Assembly: GCF_002556635.1 (NCBI RefSeq)
Contig: NZ_MWMO01000003.1
Location: 124,001-188,000, forward strand
Reading direction: 5' to 3'
Length of the DNA stretch: 64,000 nt
From: Novosphingobium sp. PC22D
GTDB lineage: Bacteria > Pseudomonadota > Alphaproteobacteria > Sphingomonadales > Sphingomonadaceae
This document shows, in pieces, positions 46,697 through 54,605 of this stretch. The position numbers and the translations under genes were made by a program. The notes beneath the pieces are model-generated. The model made no database searches. It was not told the origin of the DNA and saw nothing but the letters and a program-made list of their open reading frames with translations. Numbering within the stretch: position 1 is the first letter of the stretch; the number at the start of each line of letters is the position of its first letter.

Positions 46697-46697
46697 C

Positions 46698-47783
46698 ATG
46701 GCGCAGGCGGACTCGGGCGATTCGAACGGTTTCGAGGGCGGCGTCGCGCAGGCCTATGCCAACCAGGTGGCCTATTGCGAGGCGAACGGCGCGCCGGTGA
46801 CCGCGCGCGTGGTCGCGGCGATCGCCCGGCAGCTCGGCCGCCCAGGCGCGGGCCCCTTCATCGAGCGGATCGCCGCGTGGCAGGGACAGGCGCTGGCCGA
46901 CGGGCTGCCGTTGCGCTCGGCCGCGGCGGTGCATGGGCTGCACTTGTCGGGCACCGCGCCGGAACTCGCGCCGATCTATGCGGGCCGCAAGGCCGATGAC
47001 GACGTGGTGATCGGCGCGCTGTGCCGGACGCGCGCGGCGCGGATGCTGCCGTGGCTCGACGGGCCGCCGCAGACCAACGAGGCGGGCCGGTCGAGCAATT
47101 TCGTTGCCGCCATGCTGTGGCTCGCGGATCGGGGACTACCGCCGCGATTCGCATGCCGCGAGATCGGTTCGAGCGCGGGGATCAATCTCATGATCGACCG
47201 CTATCGCTACGATCTGGGCGGCGTTGCGGTCGGTCCGCGCGATGCGGCGATGGCCTTCACGCCCGAGTGGCGCGGGCCGCCGCCGCCCTCGCATCCCATC
47301 ACCTTCGAATCGCTGCGCGGCTGCGATGTCGCGCCCGTCGATCTGACCGATCCCGATCAGGCGCTTCGGCTCAAGTCGTACATCTGGCCCGAGCACCATG
47401 TCCGCTTCGAACGGCTCGAAGCCGCGATCGCTGCTGCGGGTTGTCGGCGGCCCGACCTCGCGGCGATGAACGCGGCGGATTTCGTCGAAGCCGAACTCGC
47501 GATGCCACAGGAGGCCGGTACTACCCGCGTGCTGATGCACTCGATCGTCTGGCAATATGTTCCGGCGGATGAGCAGGAACGAGTGACGCGCGCGATGGAA
47601 GCGGCGGGCGCGGCGGCGACTGCGGACCGCGCGCTCGCCTGGATCGCGGTTGAGGCGGACCGGAGCCTGCTCGGCCATCGCCTGACGGTGCGCTACTGGC
47701 CGGGCGGCGAGGCGGTGGTGGAACTCGCGGCGGCCCACGCGCACGGCGCCTGGATCGAATGGCGCGGCACGGCGGCGCGCTGA
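46698..47783 (+). CDS. DUF2332-family protein
   Basis: Uncharacterised cytoplasmic protein of 361 residues. The family pattern is visible: a helical N-terminal half with LHLSGTAPELAPIYAG, then a Rossmann-like core REIGSSAGINLMIDRYRYD, DLTDPDQALRLKSYIWPE and VLMHSIVWQYVP. The GSSAG loop and later strand order are reminiscent of SAM methyltransferases, but no activity is known. GAAAGGG precedes the ATG. It diverges from hisG with 39 bp between start codons, so their promoters must overlap. Confidence 0.8.
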   Translation: MAQADSGDSNGFEGGVAQAYANQVAYCEANGAPVTARVVAAIARQLGRPGAGPFIERIAAWQGQALADGLPLRSAAAVHGLHLSGTAPELAPIYAGRKADDDVVIGALCRTRAARMLPWLDGPPQTNEAGRSSNFVAAMLWLADRGLPPRFACREIGSSAGINLMIDRYRYDLGGVAVGPRDAAMAFTPEWRGPPPPSHPITFESLRGCDVAPVDLTDPDQALRLKSYIWPEHHVRFERLEAAIAAAGCRRPDLAAMNAADFVEAELAMPQEAGTTRVLMHSIVWQYVPADEQERVTRAMEAAGAAATADRALAWIAVEADRSLLGHRLTVRYWPGGEAVVELAAAHAHGAWIEWRGTAAR

Positions 47784-47790
47784 GCGCGCG

Positions 47791-48066
47791 TCAGGCTTCG
47801 CCCGGCGCGCGCGCGCGGATGGCGACGGCGTGGACGCGCTGGCCGGGAATGTCGCCGAGCGCTGCGATGACCTGGCGCTGACGCTGCAGCCGCGAAACGC
47901 CTTCGAACCGCGCGCTCTCTATCTCGATGGTGAAATGCGATTCGCCGCTGCCGTCGTCTCCCGAATGGCCCGCGTGGCGACCGCTGTCGTTGATGATGTC
48001 GAGGCGGCTGGGCGCGAAGGCGGCTTCGAGCAGGTGCCGCATTTCCTGTGCGATCGGTCCGGTCAT
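47791..48066 (-). CDS. BolA-family protein
   Basis: Small BolA-fold protein of 91 residues, linked to Fe-S handling with monothiol glutaredoxins. It has APSRLDIINDSGRHAGH, the SGESHFTIEIES strand and the SRLQRQRQVIAALGD helix, with the conserved His in GESHF. Start choice is open between ATGs at 48084, 48075 and 48066; the last gives the usual length. It is divergent from a J-domain gene, a pairing common in alphaproteobacteria. Confidence 0.9.
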   Translation of the reverse strand: MTGPIAQEMRHLLEAAFAPSRLDIINDSGRHAGHSGDDGSGESHFTIEIESARFEGVSRLQRQRQVIAALGDIPGQRVHAVAIRARAPGEA

Positions 48067-48105
48067 GGGTTCCATTTCGTGCATGAGTGCCCCATCTTCA
48101 AGCGG

Positions 48106-48702
48106 GTGAGACGAGACAGGCTACACGGGCGCTTCGAATCCAGAGGCAAGATCTGCGACTGGCCGGGCTGCGATGAAGCGGGAGAATTTCGCGCTCCCGG
48201 CGCGCGGCGCGCGAGCTTCGATGGGCCGGGCGACTGGCGCTGGTTCTGCCTCGATCATGTGCGCGAATTCAATTCGGGATACGACTATTTCGAGGGCATG
48301 TCGTCGGAGCAGATCTTCGAGGAGCAGTCCCCGCTCCACGGCTGGGACCAGCACACCCGCGCGTTCCGCACCGACGCGGGCGTCGACGGTATTCCCCGCT
48401 GGGCCGATTTCTCCGATCCGCTCGAGGCGATCAGCGCCCGCGCGCGCCAGCATGTGCGCGAACGCCGCGAAGACCTGCGCGCGGCGCAAAGCGCGGCGCG
48501 CTTCAGCCCCAGCGAGCGCCGCGCGCTCTCGACGCTCGGGCTGGGGCAGGATGCCGACCGCAAGGCGGTGCGCACCCGCTACACCCGGCTGGTGCGCGAC
48601 TTTCACCCCGATCACAATGGCGGCGACCGCAGCCGCGAGGACCGTCTGCGGCAAGTGGTCGAGGCCTATCAGCTCCTGCGCAAGGCGCCCGCGCTCGCCT
48701 GA
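48106..48702 (+). CDS. J-domain (DnaJ-like) protein
   Basis: Protein of about 198 residues. The C-terminal J domain (about 138-198) has LSTLGLGQDADRKAVRTRY and the HPD motif in VRDFHPDHNGG, which stimulates DnaK ATPase. The N-terminal half has a Cys/His set (CDWPGC, then WFCLDHVREFN) that may bind zinc, and a GYDYFEG motif. Start at GTG 48106 gives the usual N-terminus; the frame remains open upstream across bolA but is not coding there. In many alphaproteobacteria this gene is followed by cobS; here a detoxification operon separates them. Confidence 0.85.
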   Translation: MRRDRLHGRFESRGKICDWPGCDEAGEFRAPGARRASFDGPGDWRWFCLDHVREFNSGYDYFEGMSSEQIFEEQSPLHGWDQHTRAFRTDAGVDGIPRWADFSDPLEAISARARQHVRERREDLRAAQSAARFSPSERRALSTLGLGQDADRKAVRTRYTRLVRDFHPDHNGGDRSREDRLRQVVEAYQLLRKAPALA

Positions 48703-48706
48703 TCGC

Positions 48707-49183
48707 TCAGCCGCGCAGGGCCCTGGCGCGCGCGGCGCCTTCCTCGCCGTAGAGGCGCGGGATGTCCTTGCCCGAATAGAAGCCCGCGAAGGTCTCCGAA
48801 CCTTCGGGGATCGCCACCCAGGGCTGTTTGCTCTCGACATAGATGTGCACGTCGGGCGGGCACGCATCAGGCTCGTCGAGCGTGCCGACGCGCACGAACG
48901 CGGCCTTCTCCCCCGCGCCGGCGAAGTGGCTCCACAGCGTCACGCGGCAGACCGGGCAGCGGAACACGGCCTGGCCCTTGCCGCTGGCCGAGGGCGTCTC
49001 GACCCGGTCGGGCGCCTGGCCGGTCACTTCGATCCGCGCGGTCTCGATAAGCGCGTTGAGCGCGAAGGACGATCCGCTCTCGCGCTGGCACCAGCGGCAG
49101 TGGCAGCAGTGCACGACGTAGGGATCGTCGAGCAGGCGGTAGCGGACTGTGCCGCAGGCGCAGCCGCCTTCGGCGCCGCTCAT
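48707..49183 (-). CDS. GFA-family protein (CENP-V/GFA domain)
   Basis: Zinc protein of 158 residues of the glutathione-dependent formaldehyde-activating family. The zinc ligands are in GGCACGTVRY, HCCHCRWCQRESG and FRCPVCRVTLW. True Gfa binds glutathione and speeds S-hydroxymethylglutathione formation, but many members have no proven activity. Its ATG overlaps the end of the SRPBCC gene by 4 bp. It is the last gene of the eight-gene block, converging with the J-domain gene at a gap of 4 nt. Confidence 0.85.
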   Translation of the reverse strand: MSGAEGGCACGTVRYRLLDDPYVVHCCHCRWCQRESGSSFALNALIETARIEVTGQAPDRVETPSASGKGQAVFRCPVCRVTLWSHFAGAGEKAAFVRVGTLDEPDACPPDVHIYVESKQPWVAIPEGSETFAGFYSGKDIPRLYGEEGAARARALRG

Positions 49184-49638
49184 GCCCTTTCCCTTTCGCA
49201 GATCGTCGCAAGCTGGTCGGCGCAGGCCGTCCAGCCTTCGACGAAGCCCATCGTCTCGTGCTGCCTGCACGCGTCCTCGCTCCAGTGGCGGGCGCGGGCG
49301 GTGTAGCGGGTACCCGAGCCTTCGGGCGCGATCTCCCAGATGCCGATCATGAAGGGCTCCGAAGGCTGGAAATCATCGACGATCGCATCGGTGGTGATGA
49401 ACCGGCGGCCTTCCTCGTAAGCCAGATAGATCCCGTTCTGCGGCACGATTTCGCCCTCGGGACCGTACATCGTCATCCGGCAGGCACCGCCGGGACGCCG
49501 GTCCTGCTCGTCGACCTCGGCGCGCCAGGGGGCGGGGCACCACCACTCGTTCTGACGTTCGGCCAGTACTTCCCAGACCTTGGCGGGCGGCGCGTCTATC
49601 AGGCGGGTCACCGAAAGTTCGCGGTTTTCCTGCGGCAT
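49180..49638 (-). CDS. SRPBCC (AHSA1-like) domain protein
   Basis: Small ligand-binding-fold protein of 152 residues: LSVTRLIDAPPAKVWEVL, then WWCPAPWRAEV, and a C-terminal helix with HETMGFVEGWTACADQL, as in the AHSA1 group. Such proteins bind hydrophobic ligands in a deep cavity. GAGGAG precedes the ATG at 49638. It lies 25 nt after a glutathione-S-transferase gene, and its role in the operon is unknown. Confidence 0.83.
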   Translation of the reverse strand: MPQENRELSVTRLIDAPPAKVWEVLAERQNEWWCPAPWRAEVDEQDRRPGGACRMTMYGPEGEIVPQNGIYLAYEEGRRFITTDAIVDDFQPSEPFMIGIWEIAPEGSGTRYTARARHWSEDACRQHETMGFVEGWTACADQLATICERERA

Positions 49639-49663
49639 CGTGGTTCTCTCCTCGAACGTGATC

Positions 49664-50335
49664 TCAGTCGCGGTCGGGCGCGCCGAGCGGGAAGAAGCGG
49701 CGGTAGGGGCGGGCATCCTCGATGCAGCGCGCCACGGGCGGCAGCGCCACGAGATGCGCGCGCCATTGCCTGAGCCTGGGGTAGGCGCCCGAAATGGGAT
49801 GGACCCAGTCGGCATAGAACAGCGCGGGCGCGGCGGCGCATTCGACCAGCGTGACCTGCCCCACCACCGGATAGTATTGCAGCCAGCCCTCGAGCCAGGC
49901 GTAGGCCTTCTCGAGCCGTGCGCGCGCTTCCTCGACGCGCGCCATGTCCGGGTTCTCGCGGTCGCGCAGATACTCGTTCACGACGTCTTGCGTATTGGCC
50001 ATCACATAGTTGTCGAACACGCGGTCGATCATCCGCACGCCGATCGAGGCGTCGGACTGCAAGGGGATGAGCTGGATGTGCTCGACGTGGTGGACGGCGA
50101 GATAGTCGATGATCGCGCTCGCCTCGAAGATGACGTTGTCGCCGTCCTTGAGCACGGGGAACTTGCCCGCGGGCCCCGCCGAGCCGACGAGTTCGGCGTG
50201 CTCGGGATGATCGGCGTCGACGATGCGGAAATCGAAGGGCAGCTCACTGGCATAGAGCGCGATCAGCGCCTTCCAGGTGTAGGACGAGAACGGGTGTCCG
50301 TAGAGCGCGAGGTCGGGGGCGGGGGTCTTTTCCAT
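49664..50335 (-). CDS. Glutathione S-transferase family protein (GST 1)
   Basis: Predicted glutathione transferase of 223 residues. The thioredoxin-like domain begins LALYGHPFSSYTWKALIALYA, with the cis-Pro segment KFPVLKDGD and the glutathione gamma-Glu site FEASAIIDYL (Glu-Ala-Ser in place of E-S). A helical C-terminal domain follows. The ATG at 50335 is preferred over a TTG one codon upstream. It is one of three divergent GSTs in the same operon. Confidence 0.88.
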   Translation of the reverse strand: MEKTPAPDLALYGHPFSSYTWKALIALYASELPFDFRIVDADHPEHAELVGSAGPAGKFPVLKDGDNVIFEASAIIDYLAVHHVEHIQLIPLQSDASIGVRMIDRVFDNYVMANTQDVVNEYLRDRENPDMARVEEARARLEKAYAWLEGWLQYYPVVGQVTLVECAAAPALFYADWVHPISGAYPRLRQWRAHLVALPPVARCIEDARPYRRFFPLGAPDRD

Positions 50336-50357
50336 CAATTGCCTTTCCTGGCGGCGC

Positions 50358-50987
50358 TCACTTCTTCATTTCCTCGATCAGCTTGCTGTCGATCGCCTTG
50401 GCCGCCTTGTAGGCCGCGCGATTCTGGCAGCGCTCGGCGTAGGCGACAAAGGATTCGCGCGGCGGGAATATCCCGAAGTTGAGCCCCCAGTCGACCGAAC
50501 TGCCGACGTAGACGTCGGCCATGGTGAAGCGGTCGCCGCAGACCCAGGCGCGGTCGGTCAGGAAGGCGTCGAGCGTGTCGATCGTGCGCACGAACGACCC
50601 GAAGCCGGCCATCCCTTCCTGCTCGGGAGAGCTTGGCTCGAACTTCAGTACCCGGGCGGTGATCGCCTGTTCGACGGGGCCGGCGGCGAAGAAGGTCCAG
50701 CGCAGGTAGTCCGCGACTTCGTCGTCGCCCGGGCCGAGCTTCGCTTCGGGGTGCATCACGGCGAGATAGAGGCAGATCGCCGCGGCCTCTGTCACGACGC
50801 GCTCTCCGCTCGCGGCGTGGTGGATGATCGTGGGCACCTTGCCCATCGGATTGGCAGCGAGGAACGCGGCGGGCTTGGCCTGCCAGTCGACCAGCACCTG
50901 TTCGTAGGCGGCTCCCGCCTCGTGCAGCGCCCAGCGCGCGATCTGGCCGCGCGACATGGGATTGGTGAAGAACGTGTAATCGGCCAT
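50358..50987 (-). CDS. Glutathione S-transferase family protein (GST 2)
   Basis: Predicted glutathione transferase of 209 residues: TFFTNPMSRGQIARWALHEAG with a possible catalytic Ser or Arg in the first loop, the cis-Pro motif MGKVPTIIH, and TEAAAICLYLA at the gamma-Glu site. The C-terminal helical domain has the N-capping FTMADVYV. A 72-bp gap precedes it, the longest inside the operon, so an internal promoter is possible. Confidence 0.88.
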   Translation of the reverse strand: MADYTFFTNPMSRGQIARWALHEAGAAYEQVLVDWQAKPAAFLAANPMGKVPTIIHHAASGERVVTEAAAICLYLAVMHPEAKLGPGDDEVADYLRWTFFAAGPVEQAITARVLKFEPSSPEQEGMAGFGSFVRTIDTLDAFLTDRAWVCGDRFTMADVYVGSSVDWGLNFGIFPPRESFVAYAERCQNRAAYKAAKAIDSKLIEEMKK

Positions 50988-51059
50988 GGCATCGTTTCCC
51001 CAGAATCTCCGAGGTGAGAACGTCTATAGAACAAAGGCGCGCGGTCAATCGCCTTGCGT

Positions 51060-51866
51060 TCATTCGCCCAGCGGCCCGACCACGCCGAAGCGCGCGCCTT
51101 GCGGATCGGTCGCGGTGACGACCCAGTCCCCGCCCGGAACCTCGTGCGGGCCGCTCTCGACGGTGCCGCCGTTCTCCTCGATCGCGCGCTTCGCCGCCGC
51201 CGCCGAGGGCACGCCGAAGTAGAAGTCCCAGAGCACCGGCGTGTCGAGCCGCTTGCGCATGATCGCGCCGAGGCGCTTCCCGCCATGGTCGATGAAGCAA
51301 TAGTCGCCCAATTCACCCATCGGCATCGATTCGTCGAAGGCAAAGCCGAAGTGCCGGGCGTAGAACGCCATCGAGCCGGGCTGGTCGGGGCTGGCGAGTT
51401 CGTTCCAGCGCACGCGCTGCGTCGCGGTCTCGTCGAACACGTCGCTGGTCGCGCCGGGAGGCGCTCCGGGCGGAGGCTTGGGGGCCATGACGTAGATCGG
51501 CACGCCTTGCGGATCGCGCAGCATGGCGATGCGGCCGACCGGCAGATCGGCCGCGGGCATCTGCACGCTGCCGCCCTCGGCCTCGATCGCGACGACGGCG
51601 GCATCGACGTCGGCAACCTGAAGATAGGGCATCCAGCAAGGCCGCGCGCCGCCCGCCAGCATCGCCTCGGTCAGGCGCAGGACGCCGCCCGCATTGCCGC
51701 CGTCGTCGCGCACGATCATGCGATAGTCCATGCCCGCAGCGCTCGGGTCCGGATCGGCGTGCGCCGCGATCTTCCAGCCGATCACCGCGCCGTAGAACGC
51801 GGCGGCGCCTTGCGGATCGCTGGTCATCAGTTCGTACCAGATGAAGCCCGCGCAGCTCTCAGGCAT
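51060..51866 (-). CDS. VOC-family protein with two glyoxalase-like domains
   Basis: Protein of 268 residues with tandem VOC domains at about 4-125 (FIWYELMTSDPQGAAAFYGAVIGW, then LRDPQGVPIYVM) and 140-268 (VRWNELASPDQPGSMAFYARHFGF, then ATDPQGARFGVVG). Domains of this kind act as glyoxalases, dioxygenases or as binding proteins; the usual metal ligands His/Glu are only partly kept, so binding or sequestration is as likely as catalysis. Its start overlaps the DUF1428 gene by 8 bp. Confidence 0.85.
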   Translation of the reverse strand: MPESCAGFIWYELMTSDPQGAAAFYGAVIGWKIAAHADPDPSAAGMDYRMIVRDDGGNAGGVLRLTEAMLAGGARPCWMPYLQVADVDAAVVAIEAEGGSVQMPAADLPVGRIAMLRDPQGVPIYVMAPKPPPGAPPGATSDVFDETATQRVRWNELASPDQPGSMAFYARHFGFAFDESMPMGELGDYCFIDHGGKRLGAIMRKRLDTPVLWDFYFGVPSAAAAKRAIEENGGTVESGPHEVPGGDWVVTATDPQGARFGVVGPLGE

Positions 51867-52605
51867 CGGTCTTCTCCAGCACGACGACGGGCACGAAGCC
51901 GCCGTAGACCATCCGCATGCCGTCGAAGGGCATGCTTGCGGGCATGCTGATCTCGGGATCGTTCTGCATCCGCTCGCCCGCCGCATCGCAGGCCTCGCGC
52001 GAGGGCCAGGCCATGAACGAGAAGACGACGTTCTCCGCCTCGCGCGCGTCGACCGCGCGGAAGAAATCGGTCTGCTTGCCGCTTTCGAGGGCGTCGCCCC
52101 AACCTTCCAGCACGCACAGGGCGCCCAGGGGCTGGAACGCCTTGTCCCATCCTTCCTGGGCTACCGCCCGATAATCCTCGCGCCTGGCGTGTTCGACCGG
52201 GACGAGGAATCCCTGCACATAGGGCAATCGTGACAGATTGCCCTCGATCACCAGCGGCTCGAAGCTGCCGTAGATCATGCGCTGGCCATCGAACGGCATC
52301 GGGTGGCGGGCAGGGTCCATCCGCGGATCGGGGGGATCGGCCTCGAAGATCGCGGCCATGCCCTTGTCGCGCGTGGCCTTGTCGGGCCATTCGATCCACG
52401 AGAAGACGATGCTCTCCTCGTCCCGGGCATCGACCGCGCCGTAGAAATCGGTCTGCTTGCCATGCTTCACGTCGTCGGCCCAGCACTCGACGACGCGGCT
52501 CGCGCCATTTTCGAGAAAGAGCGGATCGACCTGCCGGGCATAGGCGATGAAAGCGTCCTTGTTCGCGGTCGGCACCGCGATCACGAGGCCGTCGAAATAG
52601 CTCAT
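51859..52605 (-). CDS. Tandem DUF1428 protein
   Basis: Protein of 248 residues made of two DUF1428 units, which normally occur as single proteins of about 115-120 residues. Unit 1 (about 1-120) has DGLVIAVPTANKDAFIAYA, VVECWADDVKHGKQTDF and MPFDGQRMIYGSFEPL. Unit 2 (about 128-246) has QGFLVPVEHARREDYRAVA, VLEGWGDALESGKQTDFF and MPFDGMRMVYGGFVPV. The fold is a ferredoxin-like dimer barrel, so the fusion may be a covalent dimer. Function is unknown. The gene is 3 nt after GST 3. Confidence 0.85.
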   Translation of the reverse strand: MSYFDGLVIAVPTANKDAFIAYARQVDPLFLENGASRVVECWADDVKHGKQTDFYGAVDARDEESIVFSWIEWPDKATRDKGMAAIFEADPPDPRMDPARHPMPFDGQRMIYGSFEPLVIEGNLSRLPYVQGFLVPVEHARREDYRAVAQEGWDKAFQPLGALCVLEGWGDALESGKQTDFFRAVDAREAENVVFSFMAWPSREACDAAGERMQNDPEISMPASMPFDGMRMVYGGFVPVVVLEKTDA

Positions 52606-52608
52606 GGT

Positions 52609-53286
52609 TCAGGCTCCTGCGGTCTGCTTGGGGGCATTGGCCTCGAAATGTCGCATCTGGTCGGCCAGCGCCTGTTTGAACGCGGGCCGCGCCTTTCCGC
52701 GTTCGACGTAGTCGCGAAGGCCCGGCCGCTCGGCGACGAGTTCGGTGCGGTCGATGTCGCGCAGTACCGTGACCATCGCGATGTCCGCGATGGAGAAGTC
52801 GCCCGCGATCCACTCGCTGTCCCCCAGCGCTGCCGCCAGCCGGTCGAGCCGCTTGCCGGTATCCTCGAGCAGCGAGGGCAGGCGCAGCGGTGCCCAGTCC
52901 TGCTTGCGCGCGAAGATCGTGGCGTTGGCGATCTCGAACATTGCCGGCTCGACGCTGTTGTAGGCGGCGAAAAGCCAGCTCAGCACCGTCGCGCGGGGCT
53001 GCCCGTCCTTCGGCAGCAGGCCGCCTTTCTCGCCGAGATGAACAAGCGTCGCGCCGCTTTCGAACATGGCGATCTCCCCCTCGCGCAAGTGCGGGACTTG
53101 TCCCCAGGGCTGTTCAGCATAGTACCACTCGGGCCGGTCGACGGCGCTGATCAGGCGCTCGCGATAGGCAAGGCCGATTTCCTCGCAGGCCCAGCGCGGC
53201 CGCAAGTCGCGCACGAAGCCCTGCGCGAAGGGGGGCACCCATTCGAACGCGGTGATCTCGATCGTGGCGTCGGGATCGATCGGCAT
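52609..53286 (-). CDS. Glutathione S-transferase family protein (GST 3)
   Basis: Predicted glutathione transferase of 225 residues. The N-terminal domain reads EWVPPFAQGFVRDLRPRWACEEIG, with PWGQVPHLREGEIAMFESGATLVHL covering in two parts the cis-Pro and gamma-Glu sites. The C-terminal domain ends in a helix followed by a short tail. It differs from GST 1 and 2 throughout, so the three are different classes and not recent copies. It is second in the operon, 26 nt after the first gene. Confidence 0.87.
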   Translation of the reverse strand: MPIDPDATIEITAFEWVPPFAQGFVRDLRPRWACEEIGLAYRERLISAVDRPEWYYAEQPWGQVPHLREGEIAMFESGATLVHLGEKGGLLPKDGQPRATVLSWLFAAYNSVEPAMFEIANATIFARKQDWAPLRLPSLLEDTGKRLDRLAAALGDSEWIAGDFSIADIAMVTVLRDIDRTELVAERPGLRDYVERGKARPAFKQALADQMRHFEANAPKQTAGA

Positions 53287-53312
53287 GGTTTTTCTCCTGT
53301 GGCGCGAAGGGA

Positions 53313-53735
53313 TCAGGCGGCGGCCTTGCCGGCGCCTTCGAAAGCGGCGAGGTCCATCCAGGTGAATTCGATGACATGGCCGTCCGGATCGGCGACCGAG
53401 CGGGTCATCATGAACCCGTGGTCGATGGCGGGATTGACGTCGCTGGTGCCGCCGGCCTGTGCTGCCTTGTTCCCCAGCGCGTTGACCTCTTCGCGGCTGT
53501 CGAGCGTGAGGCAGATCGCCACTTCGCTCGATCCCGCCGGGGCGATCGGGCGTTCGGTGAAGCTGCGCCATTTGTCGTGGGTGAGGATCATGACGAAGAT
53601 CGTCTCGGACCAGACCATGCAGGCCGCGGTTTCATCGGTGAACTGCGGGTTGTTGGCAAAGCCCATGCCTGCATAGAATGCCATGGCCCGGTCGAGATCG
53701 GCGACGGGCAGGTTTACGAAGATCATTCGAGGCAT
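53313..53735 (-). CDS. VOC-family protein (single domain), first gene of the detoxification operon
   Basis: Glyoxalase/bleomycin-resistance-fold protein of 140 residues: MIFVNLPVADLDRAMAFYAGMGF, FVMILTHDKWRSF, and the closing DPDGHVIEFTWMD. AAGGAG precedes the ATG at 53735. It is divergent from the HxlR regulator, with 77 bp between the two start codons, and the candidate operator lies in that space. Likely role: handling of a reactive or glutathione-conjugated small molecule. Confidence 0.87.
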   Translation of the reverse strand: MPRMIFVNLPVADLDRAMAFYAGMGFANNPQFTDETAACMVWSETIFVMILTHDKWRSFTERPIAPAGSSEVAICLTLDSREEVNALGNKAAQAGGTSDVNPAIDHGFMMTRSVADPDGHVIEFTWMDLAAFEGAGKAAA

Positions 53736-53795
53736 GGCGCTTCTCCTTGGACGTCGGCCTCGCGGGCGATTCGCTTGCCTCAGACTGGCCATAAG

Positions 53796-53833
53796 AGTTA
53801 CTAAAAGCAACTATGAAGTTACGAAAAGAAACC
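53796..53833. promoter_or_regulatory. Candidate HxlR operator, one palindrome plus a repeated half
   Basis: AGTTACT-AAA-AGCAACT at 53796-53812 is a 17-bp imperfect palindrome ending on the base before the regulator ATG. A second copy, AGTTACGAAAAGAAACC, starts exactly 21 bp later at 53817 and overlaps the first codons. The 21-bp period is two helical turns. AT-rich palindromes of this length are typical HxlR sites. Binding here could silence both divergent promoters. Confidence 0.65.
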
Positions 53834-54505
53834 GAGGCAGGCGAAATTCACGGCAAGTGGTACGAGGACGCCTGCGGCGCGGCCTTCGCCATGGAACTGA
53901 TCGGCGAGCGCTGGTCGCTGCTGGTGGTGCGTGAGCTTATGCTCGGCGGAAGACGGTTCAGCGACATCCGCGCCAGCCTGCCCGGTATCAGCGCCAAGGT
54001 GCTGACCGAGCGCCTCGAGCGGCTCGAAAGCGCGGGTATCGTCGTGCGGACGCTCTCGGAGCCGCCCGCGAGCGTCCAGCTTTACGATCTCACAGAATGG
54101 GGCAGGGCGGCAGAACCCCTGATCCAGGAACTGGGACGATGGGCGGTGCGCTCGCCGCTTCATGACCCCACGCTGCCGATGACGCCGGTGGCGCTGATGC
54201 TCTCGATGCGGACGATGCTCGTCGTCGAAAAGGCCGAGAAGCTGGCGCTGACCGCGCTGTTCGAGGTCGGGCAGGACCGTTTCCTGGGTCGGCTGGAGGA
54301 CGGGGCCTTGTCGTTCACGCGCCTCGGCACCGACGCGGTCGAGACCGATCTGACCTTCAAGGCGCCGACCGCGGGTGATTTCCTCCCGGTGCTCTACGGC
54401 AAGGTTCCGCCCGACACGCCGGGCATGCGAATCGAGGTCACCGGCGAGCGCGATCTCGCGGGCGCCTTCATCGATCTGTTCGTGCTGCCGCCCAAGATCC
54501 GCTGA
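53813..54505 (+). CDS. HxlR-family regulator with an SCP2-like C-terminal domain
   Basis: Winged-helix regulator of 230 residues. The HxlR domain (about 18-110) is typical: [56 protein letters not shown]. The conserved N-terminal Cys20 is the residue that senses quinones or electrophiles in several family members. Residues of about 125-228 resemble an SCP2-like lipid-binding domain, an extension seen in a minority of HxlR proteins. No ribosome-binding site precedes the ATG, which sits inside the repeat operator, so a leaderless mRNA is likely. It is divergent from the eight-gene operon. Confidence 0.88.
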   Translation: MKLRKETEAGEIHGKWYEDACGAAFAMELIGERWSLLVVRELMLGGRRFSDIRASLPGISAKVLTERLERLESAGIVVRTLSEPPASVQLYDLTEWGRAAEPLIQELGRWAVRSPLHDPTLPMTPVALMLSMRTMLVVEKAEKLALTALFEVGQDRFLGRLEDGALSFTRLGTDAVETDLTFKAPTAGDFLPVLYGKVPPDTPGMRIEVTGERDLAGAFIDLFVLPPKIR

Positions 54506-54605
54506 GCGCCGGGCCCTCGGGCCTTGCCATGGCGCGGCCGGTCACGAATTTTCGCCCGTAACGTTATTGCAGCGCAGCGCCCGTCCGTTTAGGCCGGGCT
54601 GCGAG

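Noticed and set aside
50988-51059. Internal promoter in the detoxification operon (TTGACC and TATAGA on the minus strand)
   Set aside because: The boxes are only 14 bp apart, too close for a standard sigma-70 promoter. The 72-bp gap remains a possible site for one, but I cannot support it.
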